Of a stretch of DNA of 64,000 nucleotides, positions 36,531 through 50,920 are shown piece by piece. The notes under the pieces are model-generated. The model ran no database searches, was not told the origin of the DNA, and was given only the letters and a program-made list of their open reading frames with translations. Origin of the DNA: Glandiceps talaboti (taxonomy: Eukaryota > Hemichordata > Enteropneusta > Spengelidae); contig NC_135555.1 in NCBI RefSeq assembly GCF_964340395.1, positions 14,411,246-14,475,245 on the forward strand, read 5' to 3'. The position numbers and the translations under genes were made by a program. Positions within the stretch are counted from its first letter, which is position 1; every line of letters starts with the position of its first letter.

Positions 36531-39500
36531 CACTAGGGAGCCGTCATTATTTATGGCCCGGGTGGGGTGGAGGAATTGTTTTGAAAATCCAGATATTTGA
36601 GAACCCTCCTTGAGTAACCCTTGACATACAATGTTTCAGTAATCCTCCAGGCAATTTTACCGTCAGAAGTGTTAATGGCGTTCTGCAAACATTGCACAAA
36701 TTGAGATTGAGTGTTGCATTTAGACGTAACTAGTAAAATTGGATAAGGTGAAACGAAGTTTGAGGGAGCCATGTGATCCCTGGAGATATTTGAATTTCAG
36801 GGACTAAAAAAAATGCTACTTGGTGCTATTTTAACATATCAAGGTAGCAATAATACTACGTAAAATTGGAATCAAAATAAAAGGGAGAAGTGTGAAGGTG
36901 GGTATAGAAGGAGGGTTTCCCTACTCTTGCCGCTAGAAATCTTTGAAATGCAAGGACTGAAAGAGTGCTATCTGGTGTTACTTTAATATGTCAAGGTGAT
37001 AACAATACCCTCTCCTGATCACAATTTTAATTTTAATTCAGAATACTAACACTGAGAAAATTCCCAAAATATAGTTGGATATCATTTAAAATTATCGTAT
37101 CATTATGAAAAAGTACATTATACTGATATATTTATTTCATGCACAACTTCATGATATATTTGAATAATTGTCTTTGGATATTACGTATGAATAATAATAA
37201 TTGTGATAAGAAGTTTACATGATTGTGTTGTGGCTAGATATTTTCATGAAGCATGAAAAATGAAACGAGTGTTAAGAGAATGAATTGTAATGATGTAAAT
37301 AACAATTAATTATTAAACAGTCATTTAAAGTCAATTGTAATATTTACGGTATTTTTTATGTCTTTAAAATTCATAATTTCGTGATCACTAGATTGTACAG
37401 AGCTAGATTAATTTGCAAAAATGTGATTAACAATTGTTTGTGTTGCTTTGTTAGTTTTATTTAGAATATTTGACCATCAGTTTATTTTTGTAGAGATCAA
37501 ATGTTTACATCGTAATTTATCAAATACAACGATAAACGATAAAGCGATTTTTCGTTTCTGTAATAACTTTCAGGTACATTCCTATCTTGTGTTACTTGTT
37601 TATAGCTATGTAAAAAACCCAGAACTGTATTTTTTCCAAGATCGTCGTCATTGTCAACTCTTTCCAACACTTTGTTAAGATATCAATAAATGACACTTTA
37701 ATAGCACATATCAGACGATTTTTTGCTTATATCAGGCTGTTCAAGTAAACCGACTTGGCATCTATAATCGTGACAATACATTCATTTAGATCAAACCGCG
37801 CCAAGTTATTACATTGCAGTGACTTGATCATTGTAAAAGAGGAAGGAGAAAGGAGAATATAGAACTGGTGATATAAAGTAGTTTTTGTCACCGACAGTAC
37901 TATTTAAATCAAATAATGGTTGCTACTGACGTAAACAGCTAATGCGCAACGTAACCATAAATAACTACGTGGAGATATCTATCAAAGCTTGTCTACCAAC
38001 TTGCAGACACTATACGACTAAAACATGGTACTAGTAAAGTTCATATCGATATTACCTCAGATCACCAATCAGTCGTGATTATTAGTTGTCCCCTATTTAC
38101 GTAAGTACGTACACTCGCATGTGTAGGCAAACAAGCATACACATGTGTAGCATTCTGTTTTTATGTTGTTACCCTTTAAAGGGCCATGTTGGATTATGTT
38201 TCAAATTATGGCGAGAAAAATAATTGTCTGGTGGCGTTATTGAAAGGTTGACCTGGAAATGATGAGTTTCAGTCTGGTTAATGCTATCAGAGAAATGTTA
38301 TGCACGACTGTAGAAACTGTACACTTTCAAATTCCATTCTAAATGCCTCCATTCTAAATGCCAGCTGATAATTATGGAAGACTGGTGAGGATAACGACCT
38401 ACGACCTGCGACTTAAAAAATGCGACCTGCCATTTCCTCAGATAATGTAATAAGTATGCGAGCATTACAAGTATATACAATTGGTAAATCAACTTGTGTA
38501 TGTGAGACACCGTATCGGAGCGCCCTCATCGGCCTTAGCCCTCACGCGGAACGATACGACGTAAATTACGGTTCACTGTCCAAATCTATTCGACAACCCC
38601 CGAGTTTAGAATCTTCCTCATAGTCCCGAGGTTAGTCACCAACATAAGACCCCACCTAAGAGACAGCAGTTACCAAATTCTGTATTTCGATCCCCCAACG
38701 CAATCACATGGCTCGAGTTGAATAGCAGCCCACGAGTTACAATCCGGAAGTAAATCTACGTTGCACATTTGTGACGTCATTTTCTAAGAATATCTCTAGA
38801 GATATATCATGCCTTGACAAGAAAATAAGCTTATAAAGCTATATAATGACTCCAATTACTTCATTGCAGTATGTAATATGGGCGAGGTGTTACAAGTACA
38901 ACTTATGAGGTAACATTATAACCCATTGGATGTGAGATAATTGAAGATTCACCCGGCGTCGAACGTAATGTATCAGTCATCATGCACCACCACCCATCAT
39001 GTTTGAAATCTTTTTACAGAACTACTAACCGTATAGATACGACTGTGACATTCTATCGCATACCTAACTATGGTCTCAACTGTGAATTGCGTGTAAAATG
39101 TCTACGATTATGACTGAATTGCATTCTTAAAGAATGACAAAATCATTGTGTCCATATCATGCTTTCAATGTTGACAAGAATTATTGTTTTTAAAAAAAAA
39201 ACATGGTCAGATCTCAATATTTGTTTTGATATTTTGTTTCCAATGAAGAATTACACTAGAACTATTAAACAGCCATGGTCTCTGTAGTTTAGCAGTTAGA
39301 CTGAAAAACTGAAGAAAAAAAACATGATTCCATGAAGTACTTTTTGAATGCACCCAAAAGTGTCACAGACATCAAAATCGTAGGAACAATGCAAAATGTC
39401 TAAGTCTGTCAATGCTATATATTATTTTATGTTACTTGCAGGTCAACGTCAACATAAATATGACACAGGGTAAGTTGTAGGTAAATTATTTACAATTAAA

Positions 39501-39943
39501 TGGGAACTTGATAGTGGCAATGAATACCAACATAAATCGAAAATCTGTCAGCTGAAATATAGCTACATGTACATGTCATTTATGAAGTTAATGTGTTTCA
39601 CAATGATTTAAAATAGGCTTATCTTATGTACTTGGCATAGTGAATAACGAAAGATCAAATTCCGCTTCCCTTCAGATAGGACAAGTTGAATAAATCTAAG
39701 TTGATCTAGTCCAACAATTTAAAGGGACACGAGCTGTGTTTAGGCGTAGTTTTCACTGCATATTTAAAAGGTACTCACATTATTGTACCTACTGAAGTAC
39801 ACTTAACCACCACTTGCAATTGACTGAACTCAAACGTGGTACATGTACTAAGATATAACTCATAAACGATCCGATGACGTAATTTAAATGTATCAGAAAA
39901 GTTCAGAAAATTCGTATATACAATCAACTGTTCTAATTGCCAG
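36531..39943. other. Spacer between duplication units
   Basis: AT-rich and without a recognised gene. A CpG-rich patch at about 38500-38640 contains gcgccctcatcggcc, whose reverse complement resembles sequence near 56340, and may be a dispersed repeat. Confidence 0.5.
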
Positions 39944-40673
39944 AAGACAATTTAATATTATATAAGATATTTTGGAGTGTGGTATTACATGCGTATTTTC
40001 ACATGGGTAAATACAACCATGATAAACTCAGCTTGTGCCACTTTGAAAAAAAAAATCAATTGAATTTGGATAAATAGATCACACTGAAAAAAATGGAACA
40101 CACCCTATCCTGTACTCCTACACAAAGATTATAGTTCATTGTGCAACAGCTGTTAATGGGTTGGCGACGTAATCCACAGCTCCCTGGATGTAATCAGTAC
40201 GTGACTGAACCCGTCAACGACTCCTGTCGAGCTAAGGGGCGAGATCAATAGTTCAATGTAGGATAAAAACAAAATTCTTTTAATTAGACCTCAGCTCCCC
40301 CTTTGAACTAAATTGGACAAAATTGAAAATATTTCAGACAGCAGGATCAATTTCAAATCAGTATGTAGCAAATATATTCGTAACATCGGACATCTTGCGT
40401 ACTGCTCCAACATTGACAAAGTCAGCGCAATATCAATCAGTTGTGCTTGCATCTGCTGGCGTGTAAATCGATGTGTATATACTTTGTGACTGCCGTCGAG
40501 AATCATCACTCCAATAGCTACAAATTCCAACAGTATCAATGCAACTGTTCATATTTTTACAATTTCGATACATGAATGTGAGTGATTTATATAACATACA
40601 ACTAGCTTAGCTTAGTAATAATAGTTTATCTAATAGTGAAAAACTCATAACAAAGACGTAGACATCTATATAT

Positions 40674-40739
<66 letters not shown>
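40674..40739. repeat. (CT)n microsatellite, unit B
   Basis: About 65 bases of CT dinucleotides, equivalent to 24839-24916. Confidence 0.95.
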
Positions 40740-40744
<5 letters not shown>

Positions 40745-41649
40745 ATGCATTTATGATAATTCATGCCTTCAAGTTGATGTAATATGTATGATGCATCATA
40801 TATTTCGAATTCCTCAGTGTCTTAGCATAGAGAATGGCCAGCCTATGTTGTGTTCCTTGTTCGCACTAACTTGTATAGATCTGCTGTTATATCAGGAATA
40901 TGCCAAGGGCCATTATATGAATTGTTGATGTTCAAAACTTTGCAAGGTAATAGCCTTCTAAGTTACTATGTATATGACCATACAATACATATATACATTA
41001 TCACAAGCCAGAGTAAAACCTTTCTGGTGATGGTAGCTGTGGTGGTGGTGGTCGTGATGATGATGATGATGATGATAGCCAGGTTTGAAAACTGAGTGGG
41101 AAAAATGCAAATGATTTGAAATCTTTTCAACTTTAACCCTCCAGAATAGTACGGTGTATGTTTGCTATTAATAGCACCATATGCTATGTTTTCATACTAA
41201 GAGGAACATCTTACACGTTTGCTGGCAAATATTTCAATGCAACGGAAATGAAAATGTAAAATGCCATTTATTATTCGAACACTTTCTCAAGCCATAATTT
41301 ATGGAAATGACCTTGAACGTGATATATAATTCTGTGTCATTCAGCAACTCCCTAGAAATAATTCAAATTCAGGAATAAAAATATTAAGATTGAATGCTAT
41401 TTTTTTGCTAGCAACTGTATTTACGAAAACCTGCATTTTACTACTTCCGTTTGACATAGAAGAGTTTACTATTACACAGGGTCTATTGGTTTTACTTCTG
41501 ATGGGTTGATATTTGATATAAATTAAATGAAACTGTCCTCAAACATCGACCAATGGCGGCATATTTATCTATCTTTTAAAAGTATGTGTTTGAGTGTGTT
41601 CTTAATAATCGTTTAGCATAAACTAAATAGTGTTTTAAGCTTAAGGGCA

Positions 41650-41780
41650 TTAGGTGTGGCCAGTCTTTGTTTTAGTGAAATTTACTTTTACTTCATACAG
41701 GTATTCGAATTCCTCAGCCTACTAGCAATTGTGAGGTCTACTGTCTGTAAGCGAGCAGCATCTCAAGAAGCTGGAAGAAG
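41650..41780 (+). promoter_or_regulatory. Putative 5' untranslated exon and proximal promoter, receptor-like gene B
   Basis: Conserved with 25960-26089 and ending in the same donor (gctggaagaag|gtaagg). The upstream caatggcggc box (41560) corresponds to that of unit A. The transcription start cannot be placed. Confidence 0.48.
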
Positions 41781-43369
41781 GTAAGGATGTACTTTCATAA
41801 TAATTCTATCAAGGATTGAACTAATAAAACATACTTCTGTCATGTTTATTTAATCGTGTGTTTTAAAGTAGTGTATTTTATACATTATATACCATGAATC
41901 CTATGCTGGTGTCAAACGTCTTTAGTGGTTAAAAGTATCAATGAAAACAGAGCACATCTGCCTGTCATACTATTTACACCACTTTCTAAAAAACGACTTT
42001 CTCAATTCAAACGAAATTTTGTAGGCGTGTTCCATAGGGTAATGGCAAGAACCGATTGCTATATCTCAAGAATGCAAGCTTCAAATTCATTATAACTTAG
42101 TACATACATTTGCGATACCAGAGCGCATCTGTCCTAAAAATATTATCGATTTAGCTTTTAGTCTTAATAATGTATTGGCATATTTCGGTAATTAGACGTG
42201 GTGGTCACACAAAACAAAGTTGTTGTTTCTGGTCAGGAAACTTTGCCTAAAGTGGTGTGACGACGCGAATTTTTTTGTTAATTGTTCATGATTAATTCTG
42301 CAGTTGTCTTCCCTGCAGTAGCAATTATGTAGGGAGAGTTATTTTGTGTTTTCTTTGGATCTGCAGTCTGCATTGGCTGGACAAACACGAGAAAAAAGAA
42401 GACCGAGGCGGGGTGTTTAAGTGATGCAAACTCACCAGAAAACAATTCTTTTTTTCCTTGGCCTTAAAATAGGTTTACAATGGGCGCGGAGTTTCACAAA
42501 CAGGTGAAATATTTATCATCGTTTCAATTTCGTCAAATATGGACACATCATTTTCAAATTTCATACACTAATGCGCAGATGAATAAAGTGCAATCGTAAC
42601 TTTTTAGATTTTCGATTAGAAATTTAGGAAGTATTACATTGACCTTGAACCGTCTCCTTTTCACAATGTTCTTTTCCAATTTCTCCCGATAACAAACTAC
42701 TGCTGTTTGCTGCAAGGCTTGAAATCGTTTATCTAGCTCAGTATCTCAGGAAATAAATACACTCTCACATATTTATCAAATGTAATAATCTATAATTTGT
42801 ACCAAAATGTATGTGGTCAAAATATGGAAAATAGACCAAGCCTGGCCTATGACGAAAATTCCGCGAAACTCTTGAGCTACCATACATGATCTATCTCTTA
42901 AATGGCAAATTTCATTAATTATGCAAATAACTCATAGGCTTCTGAATTCTGTTCTCGGTTTGAAGTTAAATTCTGGTGTTATGTTTGTTAATCCCAACTT
43001 GCATACGATTTGGTAGAAACATCATTTAGAGTTTGGTGATGTACCTTTTGAGGAATATATGATGTGTTATAGATGAATCATTCAAGTTCTTCCATATATC
43101 AGGCCTTGAAATGAACTTTTCACACATTGTTTAATATGCATTGATCGTCACTCCATGACTATGAATGACAATCATTGCGTCTTAAATTCTAATTTTATTC
43201 ATGATGAGAAATACTTTCAGATTCTATTAAGGGATGTCTTCATTCCTTCACACTTTACTACACTTGCAAGCATGTACAGGTAATGCTGGCAAGAGAAACG
43301 ATCAAACGCCTCGTTTGTTTTTAAATTTATAGAAAGTGTTCTGTTGATATTCAACAGCGTCATAGACTA

Positions 43370-43573
43370 AGTATGGTATAGTGTTCCCTCACACAATGTG
43401 TAAATATATCTTCAATTTAAAAATATGGTATAGGCACCAGATGGAACATACTCTTTGCTCTTCTTTGCCGTTGGTGATCATTTCTTCATTAAGTGCACAT
43501 GTTCTTCAAAATTCTTCTGGCATTAAGAAAAATGTCTGTCCAAACTATATTAAACGGTCTGTATAGTGAAATG
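43370..43573. repeat. Direct repeat, left copy
   Basis: About 200 bases repeated almost exactly at 44118-44318. The spurious frame ending NVCPNYIKRSV is seen in both copies. Confidence 0.85.
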
Positions 43574-43932
43574 ACGCGCTACTTGTGCATTATCACTATT
43601 GTAGACTCGTTAGTTTGATGTCTTGACCAATCAGATGTCTCGATTCGCACCATCAATGCAGGGGGCTGGTGAGAAATTGGGGGGGGGGAGAGGCATGAAA
43701 AAAATTGAGGGTTGAAATGGGGTGCGGGTATGAAAATTCTGATGGTCTGAAAGGGAGTCGAAATTTTTTGCTCAAGATTTGAACCAAGTTAAACCTCATG
43801 AGTACATTTCTTGTTCAAGTTTCTAAAACATTTCTCACGACTCGCGCAATACCTTCTAAAACCTATATACAGTGATGAGTTGGGATGGGTCTCTCTCTCT
43901 CCCTCCCTCCCTCCCTCCCTCCCTCCCTCCCT

Positions 43933-44027
<95 letters not shown>

Positions 44028-44117
44028 ACTCTTTTGAACAGTCAAACCTCAGGAGCAGTCGTTTACCCTGTACTTGCAAAATTGCACACTTCATTTACCT
44101 ACCATACATTGAAATAT
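43574..44117. repeat. Inverted duplication, left arm
   Basis: Nearly the reverse complement of 45197-45666, including a (CT)n tract (43892-44024) that appears as (GA)n on the right. The sequence between the arms includes the second copy of the 200-base direct repeat. Confidence 0.85.
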
Positions 44118-44318
44118 GGTATAATGTTCCCTCACACAATATGTAAATATATCTTCAATTTAAAAATATGGTATAGGCACCAGATGGAACATACTCTTTG
44201 CTCTTCTTTGCCGTTGGTGATCATTTCTTCATTAAGTGCACATGTTCTTCAAAATCCTTCTGGCATTAAGAAAAATGTCTGTCCAAATTATATTAAACGG
44301 TCTGTATAGTGAAATGAC
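44118..44318. repeat. Direct repeat, right copy
   Basis: Almost identical to 43370-43573. It directly follows the left arm of the inverted duplication. Confidence 0.85.
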
Positions 44319-45196
44319 ACAAAAGGCAAACGTTTATTCGTAGCTCTCTCGAAATCTATCACTTGAGGCCAAATAAAAAAAAAGTTGTTTGGTTCTGATT
44401 ACCCGACCCCACTTATTTTTTTCACGCCGAACCTAGGCGTTCTTTTAAATATTCAAGAAAGAAAATTACTGTGGAGTCTCGCAAGAATAGTGGATACAGA
44501 AACTGACATCAACTAAAAAAGAGAATATAGAACTGTTCTTTCAATCTGTAATGGCTGTACACCTGATGAGAAGAAGCCAATAACACAGAGGCCATTTAGA
44601 AAACAACGGAAAACTATCTGAACTAGACACTCGCATATGAAAAAAATAATAATAAAAAGTTTACCTATCCCACCCATTTAAAAATTGAATGTAATCTGTA
44701 ATCTGTTATTTTACTTCAAGGAGATAGTCAAAACAGGCGTGTACAATTTAATTTAGCCATGTATGGTTTTTGGCTGGGGTCAGAATTTATGGCTGGGGGA
44801 GGGGGGGCCTGGGCAGAAATTATTTTGATGACAAATATTTTGGCAGCCCCCCCCCCCCTCTAAAATTTCATGGCCCCCGAAATGAACCCAAGAATTTTCG
44901 TAGCCCCCCTCCCGGATACACATTATTTCAATGTGTAGTTATACAGTACCCTTCCCCCTCCCGCTCCACTTCAGAGATGTACATTATGCTACACTACATT
45001 AAACTAACAGTGGAAATCAACTTCAGCGTCCATATATAACAATTAAAGATTTCTAGTTATAAATATATAAAGGTCTCACATTGGGCTGTACTGGATTTTT
45101 ATATACAACTGTATGGCTATATTACCTACACTTTATCTTAAATTTCCTATTCAAATATAGTTTGGCAGACACACACAATTGCTTGCCTCATAATTA

Positions 45197-45280
45197 AATG
45201 TATGGTAGGTAAATGAAGTGTGCAATTTTACAAGTACAAGGTAAACGACTGCTCCTGAGGTTTGAATGTTCAAAAGAGTC

Positions 45281-45366
<86 letters not shown>

Positions 45367-45666
45367 CATCCCAACTTATCACTGTATATAGGTTTTAGAA
45401 GGTATTGCGCGAGCCGCGAGAAATGTTTTAGAAACTTGAACGAGAAATGTACTCGGTAAACGACCGATCATGAGGTTTAACTTGGTTCAAATCATGAGCA
45501 AAATATTTCGACTCCCTTTTCAACCCTCAATTTTTTTCATGCCCCCCCCCTTCAATTTCTCACCAGCCCCCTGCATTGATGGTACAAATCGAGACATCTG
45601 ATTGGTCAAGAAATCAAACTAGCACGTCTACAATAGTGATAATGCACAAGTAGCGCGACTTTAAGT
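45197..45666. repeat. Inverted duplication, right arm
   Basis: Reverse complement of 43574-44117 with scattered differences. It contains (GA)n at 45284-45364. The far end (tctgattggtcaag...gcgcgacttta) is the arm that remains collinear with unit A (27538-27602). Confidence 0.85.
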
Positions 45667-46286
45667 GGCCCTGAATGAGAATAGTGCACTCATTTTTTCC
45701 GCTCTCGTCTGCATCCATCATGGCTGCCGAATCAGGAACGTCGATCGCCTGCACAACAATAAGTCTTCTATACCAAAAGCTAACATTTTCCCTACCTGGG
45801 GAAAATCAATAAGATATCCAAGTCCATATAATTGTCAGATGTTTCCTCAAAACCACCACTTTAGTTAGAGTGGCTCAGCATAAGCCTACAGCGTCGCTCA
45901 GCTTTGCTCTATCTAAATGCCTAGACAGTGAGGCAGATCCTGGGGCAGATCATGTACGTAAATCGGTCACAAAACGAATCTATTCATGAATGAACTTACT
46001 GTACAAACTAAGCAAAACTATATATATATACGATGTACAGTACTAAACTATTCATTGGTAAAATACAAATTTAGCGACGTTGTCCTTGACTTCATATAGT
46101 GAGATCGTCCCTGTAGTGGATGGATCACAATTGAAATTCAAAAGATATTCAGGTTCTTGGGCTATGTATACTTACATTCATTTCATTTCCATTTCAAAGT
46201 GCAGTTTGTTTTACAGTTTTTTTTTTAAAGTTTCGTTGCAAATTTCAATATACTGGTATAATATATATCAATACATCACCCCCTGG

Positions 46287-46394
46287 GTGGGGTATACCCC
46301 TTGGTTTTGACCAGTTGAAATACTTATAATTCTAAACGATGTAATGAAGTACGCTCATGGGTATATGTCGTCAACTGGTCAAAACCTTGGGTTA
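46287..46394. repeat. Hairpin element upstream of the signal-peptide exon, unit B
   Basis: Same ccttggttttgaccagtt / aactggtcaaaaccttgg arms as 28353-28445. Its loop sequence has diverged. Confidence 0.75.
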
Positions 46395-46411
46395 GTTTAC
46401 ATTGTCAGGGG

Positions 46412-46570
46412 CATAGGGGCGTGTAATTTTTCATAGATTGTTGTTCTCCTGGTCTACAGACTGAGACTCTCTTCTGTTTTTCCTTACAGATAGGAATATA
46501 GTCAAAGGTTGTTATATTTATTCTGTAGACCAGGAAAACAACAATCTATGAAATATTACACACCCCTATG
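46412..46570. mobile_element. hAT-like MITE with 8-bp target-site duplication
   Basis: A 159-base element. Its terminal inverted repeats of about 48 bases begin CATAGGGGYGTGTAAT and run to the shared ctggtctacaga. Both sides are flanked by GTCAGGGG (46404-46411 and 46571-46578), an 8-base target duplication typical of hAT elements. Unit A lacks it, so it inserted after the segmental duplication. Confidence 0.85.
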
Positions 46571-46768
46571 GTCAGGGGTAGTTTATTACCTAATTTTGTG
46601 CTCAGGCATAATTGGATATGGAATTTACATATACATGATGATTTTACAACATCTCAAAATATGTCACAAAACATGTCATTGATGGGTCACATTTAGTTTT
46701 TTTAAAATAAGGATTAACACAAAAGTTGAAAAGAAATGTTAATCATTTTTTTTTAAATTCGATTTCAG

Positions 46769-46907
46769 CTGGGTATATTTTGGAGACGTGACTCAGTGAA
46801 TATGAGATTCTGTTTAGTATTTGTTGTCTGGCTTTCCATATTTAAGGATGCTTCATCTAATCCGATGAATGCAACAGACTTCCCGCAGTCAGAGGAATAT
46901 CAAGAAG
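46769..46907 (+). CDS. Copy B, exon with start codon and signal peptide
   Basis: Translation starts at 46802: MRFCLVFVVWLSIFKDASS then NPMNATDF, with an MNAT glycosylation sequon. The acceptor is gatttcag and the donor GAAG|gtaata. Confidence 0.85.
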
Positions 46908-47117
46908 GTAATACTTCTGTATTTTAATTTTACATTTTACAAATATCCTTATCTAATAAATGAAGTCGGTACACATATTCTTTATGATGCTCTAATGTAT
47001 TTATTAAGAAAGTTTCCACAATGATAAACACAATGTATTACTTTCTAATTTACAGAAATGTTATAAAGGTAGAATACTTGAAAGATGTGGGAATCATTGG
47101 TGATACTTTATCATAAT

Positions 47118-47183
<66 letters not shown>

Positions 47184-49310
47184 ATAAACGTGTGTAACAA
47201 TGGCCCTATAATGTATATCAGTAGAAAACTAACCTATATGAGCACTTTCAGTATACATTTGGTAACGGTCAGGTCATGTAAAGAGATATGTCAAGCCAGT
47301 GAATTTTATAAATGTTGCATTGTTCACAATAATGACCATGATATAATATTCGTCCAACACAGGTTTACCGATCATTTTAGTTGGGATTGACAACAATGTA
47401 TACTTTACCTCAACATCCGAGAATGCCACACTTGTTGGAATGGATTACACTGGGTTAATCGTTGACATTGCTGTACTTATTACTGGCGATCTTGTTGGTT
47501 TGGATGCACAGGGAATGTTGAGAACGAGTTCTATAACTGAGATTAATTGGTCACCTCCAATTGAGAATTCATGTTGCATGGATGGTATCGAGGTCATTGC
47601 TAATGGTTATATATACGGCAATGATGAACTCGCGGGTGTATTCGAACGAAGTGATGTATATTCCACATGGGAAGGCCCATTTCCGGGTAGTAATGGCGCC
47701 GTGGAGATTGTAGCCTCCTGGAATGGCTATTCTTTATTTGGACTGATGCCATCGCGTTCTGAAGTCAGGTTTTCAAATCTTGGCTACCCATTTTGGGGAA
47801 GAAAATACACTTTAAATCAGGGTAAGAAAGTGGTGGACTTTACTTTTTTTCCTGATAGGTCGTCGAAAGCCATATTTATCGAGGATAATTTCTTCTCTAT
47901 TGCCATTTGCCACAAGGAAATTCCAACACCAAGCTATAGTGTTAGAACTACCATAGGTAAGTGGACTACAGTCGTATTTCCTCTGGTGCATCTCGTTAAC
48001 AGAATCTAATATAAAGTACATGATTCCATGGCATATTTTGGGGGCATTGACTCATAGAGATTAAAGTATATCCAATTAATAAGATACAATACAATAGCGT
48101 GATTGCACACACTCATTTCAATATCAACACGATTCTAGTTATAACATATTTGAATAAAGTTTCCGAAACCTTAAAGGGACTAACATTCAACTTTTGTTAC
48201 TTACATACAGATTATTCAGTGCTTTTTGTCGGGAGCGACTTCAATCTATATTACGGTAAATCTGACAAACTTGAAATGATCAATGGCCCTATAGAAGACA
48301 CAAACTTGATATTTGATGTTACAATACTCGAGAATGGCGATCTTTTGGGATTGGATATTAATAGAGAACTTAGAATTAGTCCATATGGTGTACTGAATTG
48401 GTCACAAGCAATTGAGAACTCTTGCTGCATGGATGATATTGATAGTACTATATATGATTTTATATTTGGATTCATGGCAATGACTGGCCTGTTTCTCCGC
48501 AAGACTGTACACGAGTCCTGGCAAGGGCCTTTTTTTGAAAGTATTGATGTAGTAAAAATTAGTGTGTGGATCGATGGAATAACATTGTTAGGATTGATGG
48601 GATCCGGAAGTGAATTCCGTATTTTGTATCCTTCCAAATCACACTCAGGCTGGAAGGATATTGGTATGAACCTAAACGAACAAATATCAGACTTTACATA
48701 CCTTCCTGATGGCTCAATGCTCACTACAAAATATGAGTCTGGAGAATTCCACTTTATAGCCTTATGCTTTGCTTACAATGGATTTCAAATAAGTGGCAGT
48801 GATTCACCCACTACCGAGAGTAAGTACAATGCAATTACAATGTTTTTCATTTCTCAAAATAGAAAAAAATTATTAGTTTAAAATGAAAGGGAGGTTAAGG
48901 CACAAACACATCCCAAAACTGTTACAATAATAAATTATGAGATTATTTTCAACAGGTATTTATGTAGGCATTGTTCTTATACAATATCAAGTAATGACAG
49001 ATCTAATTTTAAGCTGTTGTCTTGAAGAAGTTACAACTGTTTGAAATGTCGTAAAATACTTCCACTGCAATAATTACATTGTTTTCGGTTGATGGTGTTA
49101 TCATGTTTTTTTTAATGAACAAAGGTTTGTCATTAATTGACGTTAAGACACATCAAAGTATACACACACACATATATACATACATACATACATACATACG
49201 TACGTACGTACGTACGTACGTACGTTCGTTCGTTCGTTCGTTCGTTCGTTCGTACGTGCATACATACATACATACATAATATACATACATACATACATAC
49301 ATACATACAT

Positions 49311-49354
<44 letters not shown>

Positions 49355-50869
49355 GTATCAAATTATAAACGAAGGGAAGAATCCATTCTGATTACAGTCT
49401 AAGGTGGTGAACAAGGCTCAAGTTCTTTATTTACCTCTATTTCCTTCCTTTATTGTCGTTTCTGTTGTTCTGAGAGTGTGTTACTCCTTCCGACATCAGA
49501 TATAAGGGTGGTGATCAAGAGAAAGAGGACATATAATACAAAGAACAACATTCAATAAAAAATCAAAGGTGGGAAATAGTGAAGAAATGTCTTCCACTAT
49601 ATCGTATTTTGGGAGGAATAAAGAATGAAATACAACTCATTAAAACGACTACTTAAAGCTATATTTCTATGAAATAACATTGTGGTCACTATCACTATGA
49701 CATGATGCCAATCACTTGGTAACTATTGCAAGGTGTATTAACGAAATAGATAATAATACACTCCCTAAAAACAAGTACTAGCAGAGTTTTCGAGCTACAC
49801 ACGCTCGCAAGTGTGAAAGTTAGAAAAGGGAGGGAATGATGTTTTGTTTGTTGATTCCGAATGGTTCCAATTCCTGAGCTGGAAAATTATTTCGTCCTCT
49901 CTCAAAAGTATATGAAATTTGCAGTTTGCATCCTGAAGATATCGCCCATCGTCATAAACCACAGCCTCTTTTACGGCACCGTCCAAAACGCACCGACGGT
50001 ATTTCGTTGCTTCAGCAGAATATGTGTGCTCTGGCTTGCGAGAATGATATGGACTAATTACACAATACATTAATCATGCAAATGACTCGAGCTGCATCAA
50101 CAAATAACATTAATTATGCAAATTAATCATTAATATTCATAAATTATAATGGGTACTAAAACCTAACCAGGTGTTGCCATTGACATAAGGGCTTATTTTA
50201 TTTGTTGATCTAACCTTTAGTCATTGACATAAATAGTGACTATCATGATGCCAAAACACACGTCAAATATTACTTTAATAATGTAGTTTTAATTGTAATT
50301 GGTCATTAACATAATTATGAGTTTTTCCTGATTAGGTAATGCTTTAACATCCAAGCGTCAAGATTCATCTAATTTGGTATAATTAATTTAGCAATTTATA
50401 ATTAAGGGATACATCATGTATGGTAGCTCAAATGTCATTCTCATTCTGATAATACGTGGAGGAACAACAACCGAAAGTCTTACACTTTGTCCTTGTGGAG
50501 GTAAGTCATTCAGTTTATATCTGGGTTCACTTTCATGTCACGTTACTAGCCACACCAAAAAATAGCAAGGCGTGAATATAATGAGTTGTAAGTGTTTTAC
50601 ATAGATCTGGTTATTTGTTTCAGCAGGACAGTCAACAGCCAATGCTTTGAACAATGATGACCATGGCATTGACAAAGATGACTTTCAAGGGGATACAGGT
50701 ACTGAGTGCTATGTTTTTGATAATAGTAGAACATTTTGATAATACGTGGAGGAACAACAATCGACAGTCTTACACTTTGTCCTTGTGGAAGTAATTCAGT
50801 TTATTAGCATAACTGTACTGATAAGGTTCAGTCGTGCCATAGGCATGATGCGGTGTCTGTCCGTGTCTG

Positions 50870-50920
<51 letters not shown>

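Noticed and set aside
38420-38623. CpG-rich open frame
   Set aside because: It has no family similarity, and part of it resembles sequence near 56340 in reverse, so a repeat is more likely.
48251-48724. 157-codon minus-strand frame
   Set aside because: It is antisense to the domain 2 exon of gene B. The same shadow exists at 31186-31518 and, for domain 1, 30133-30450.
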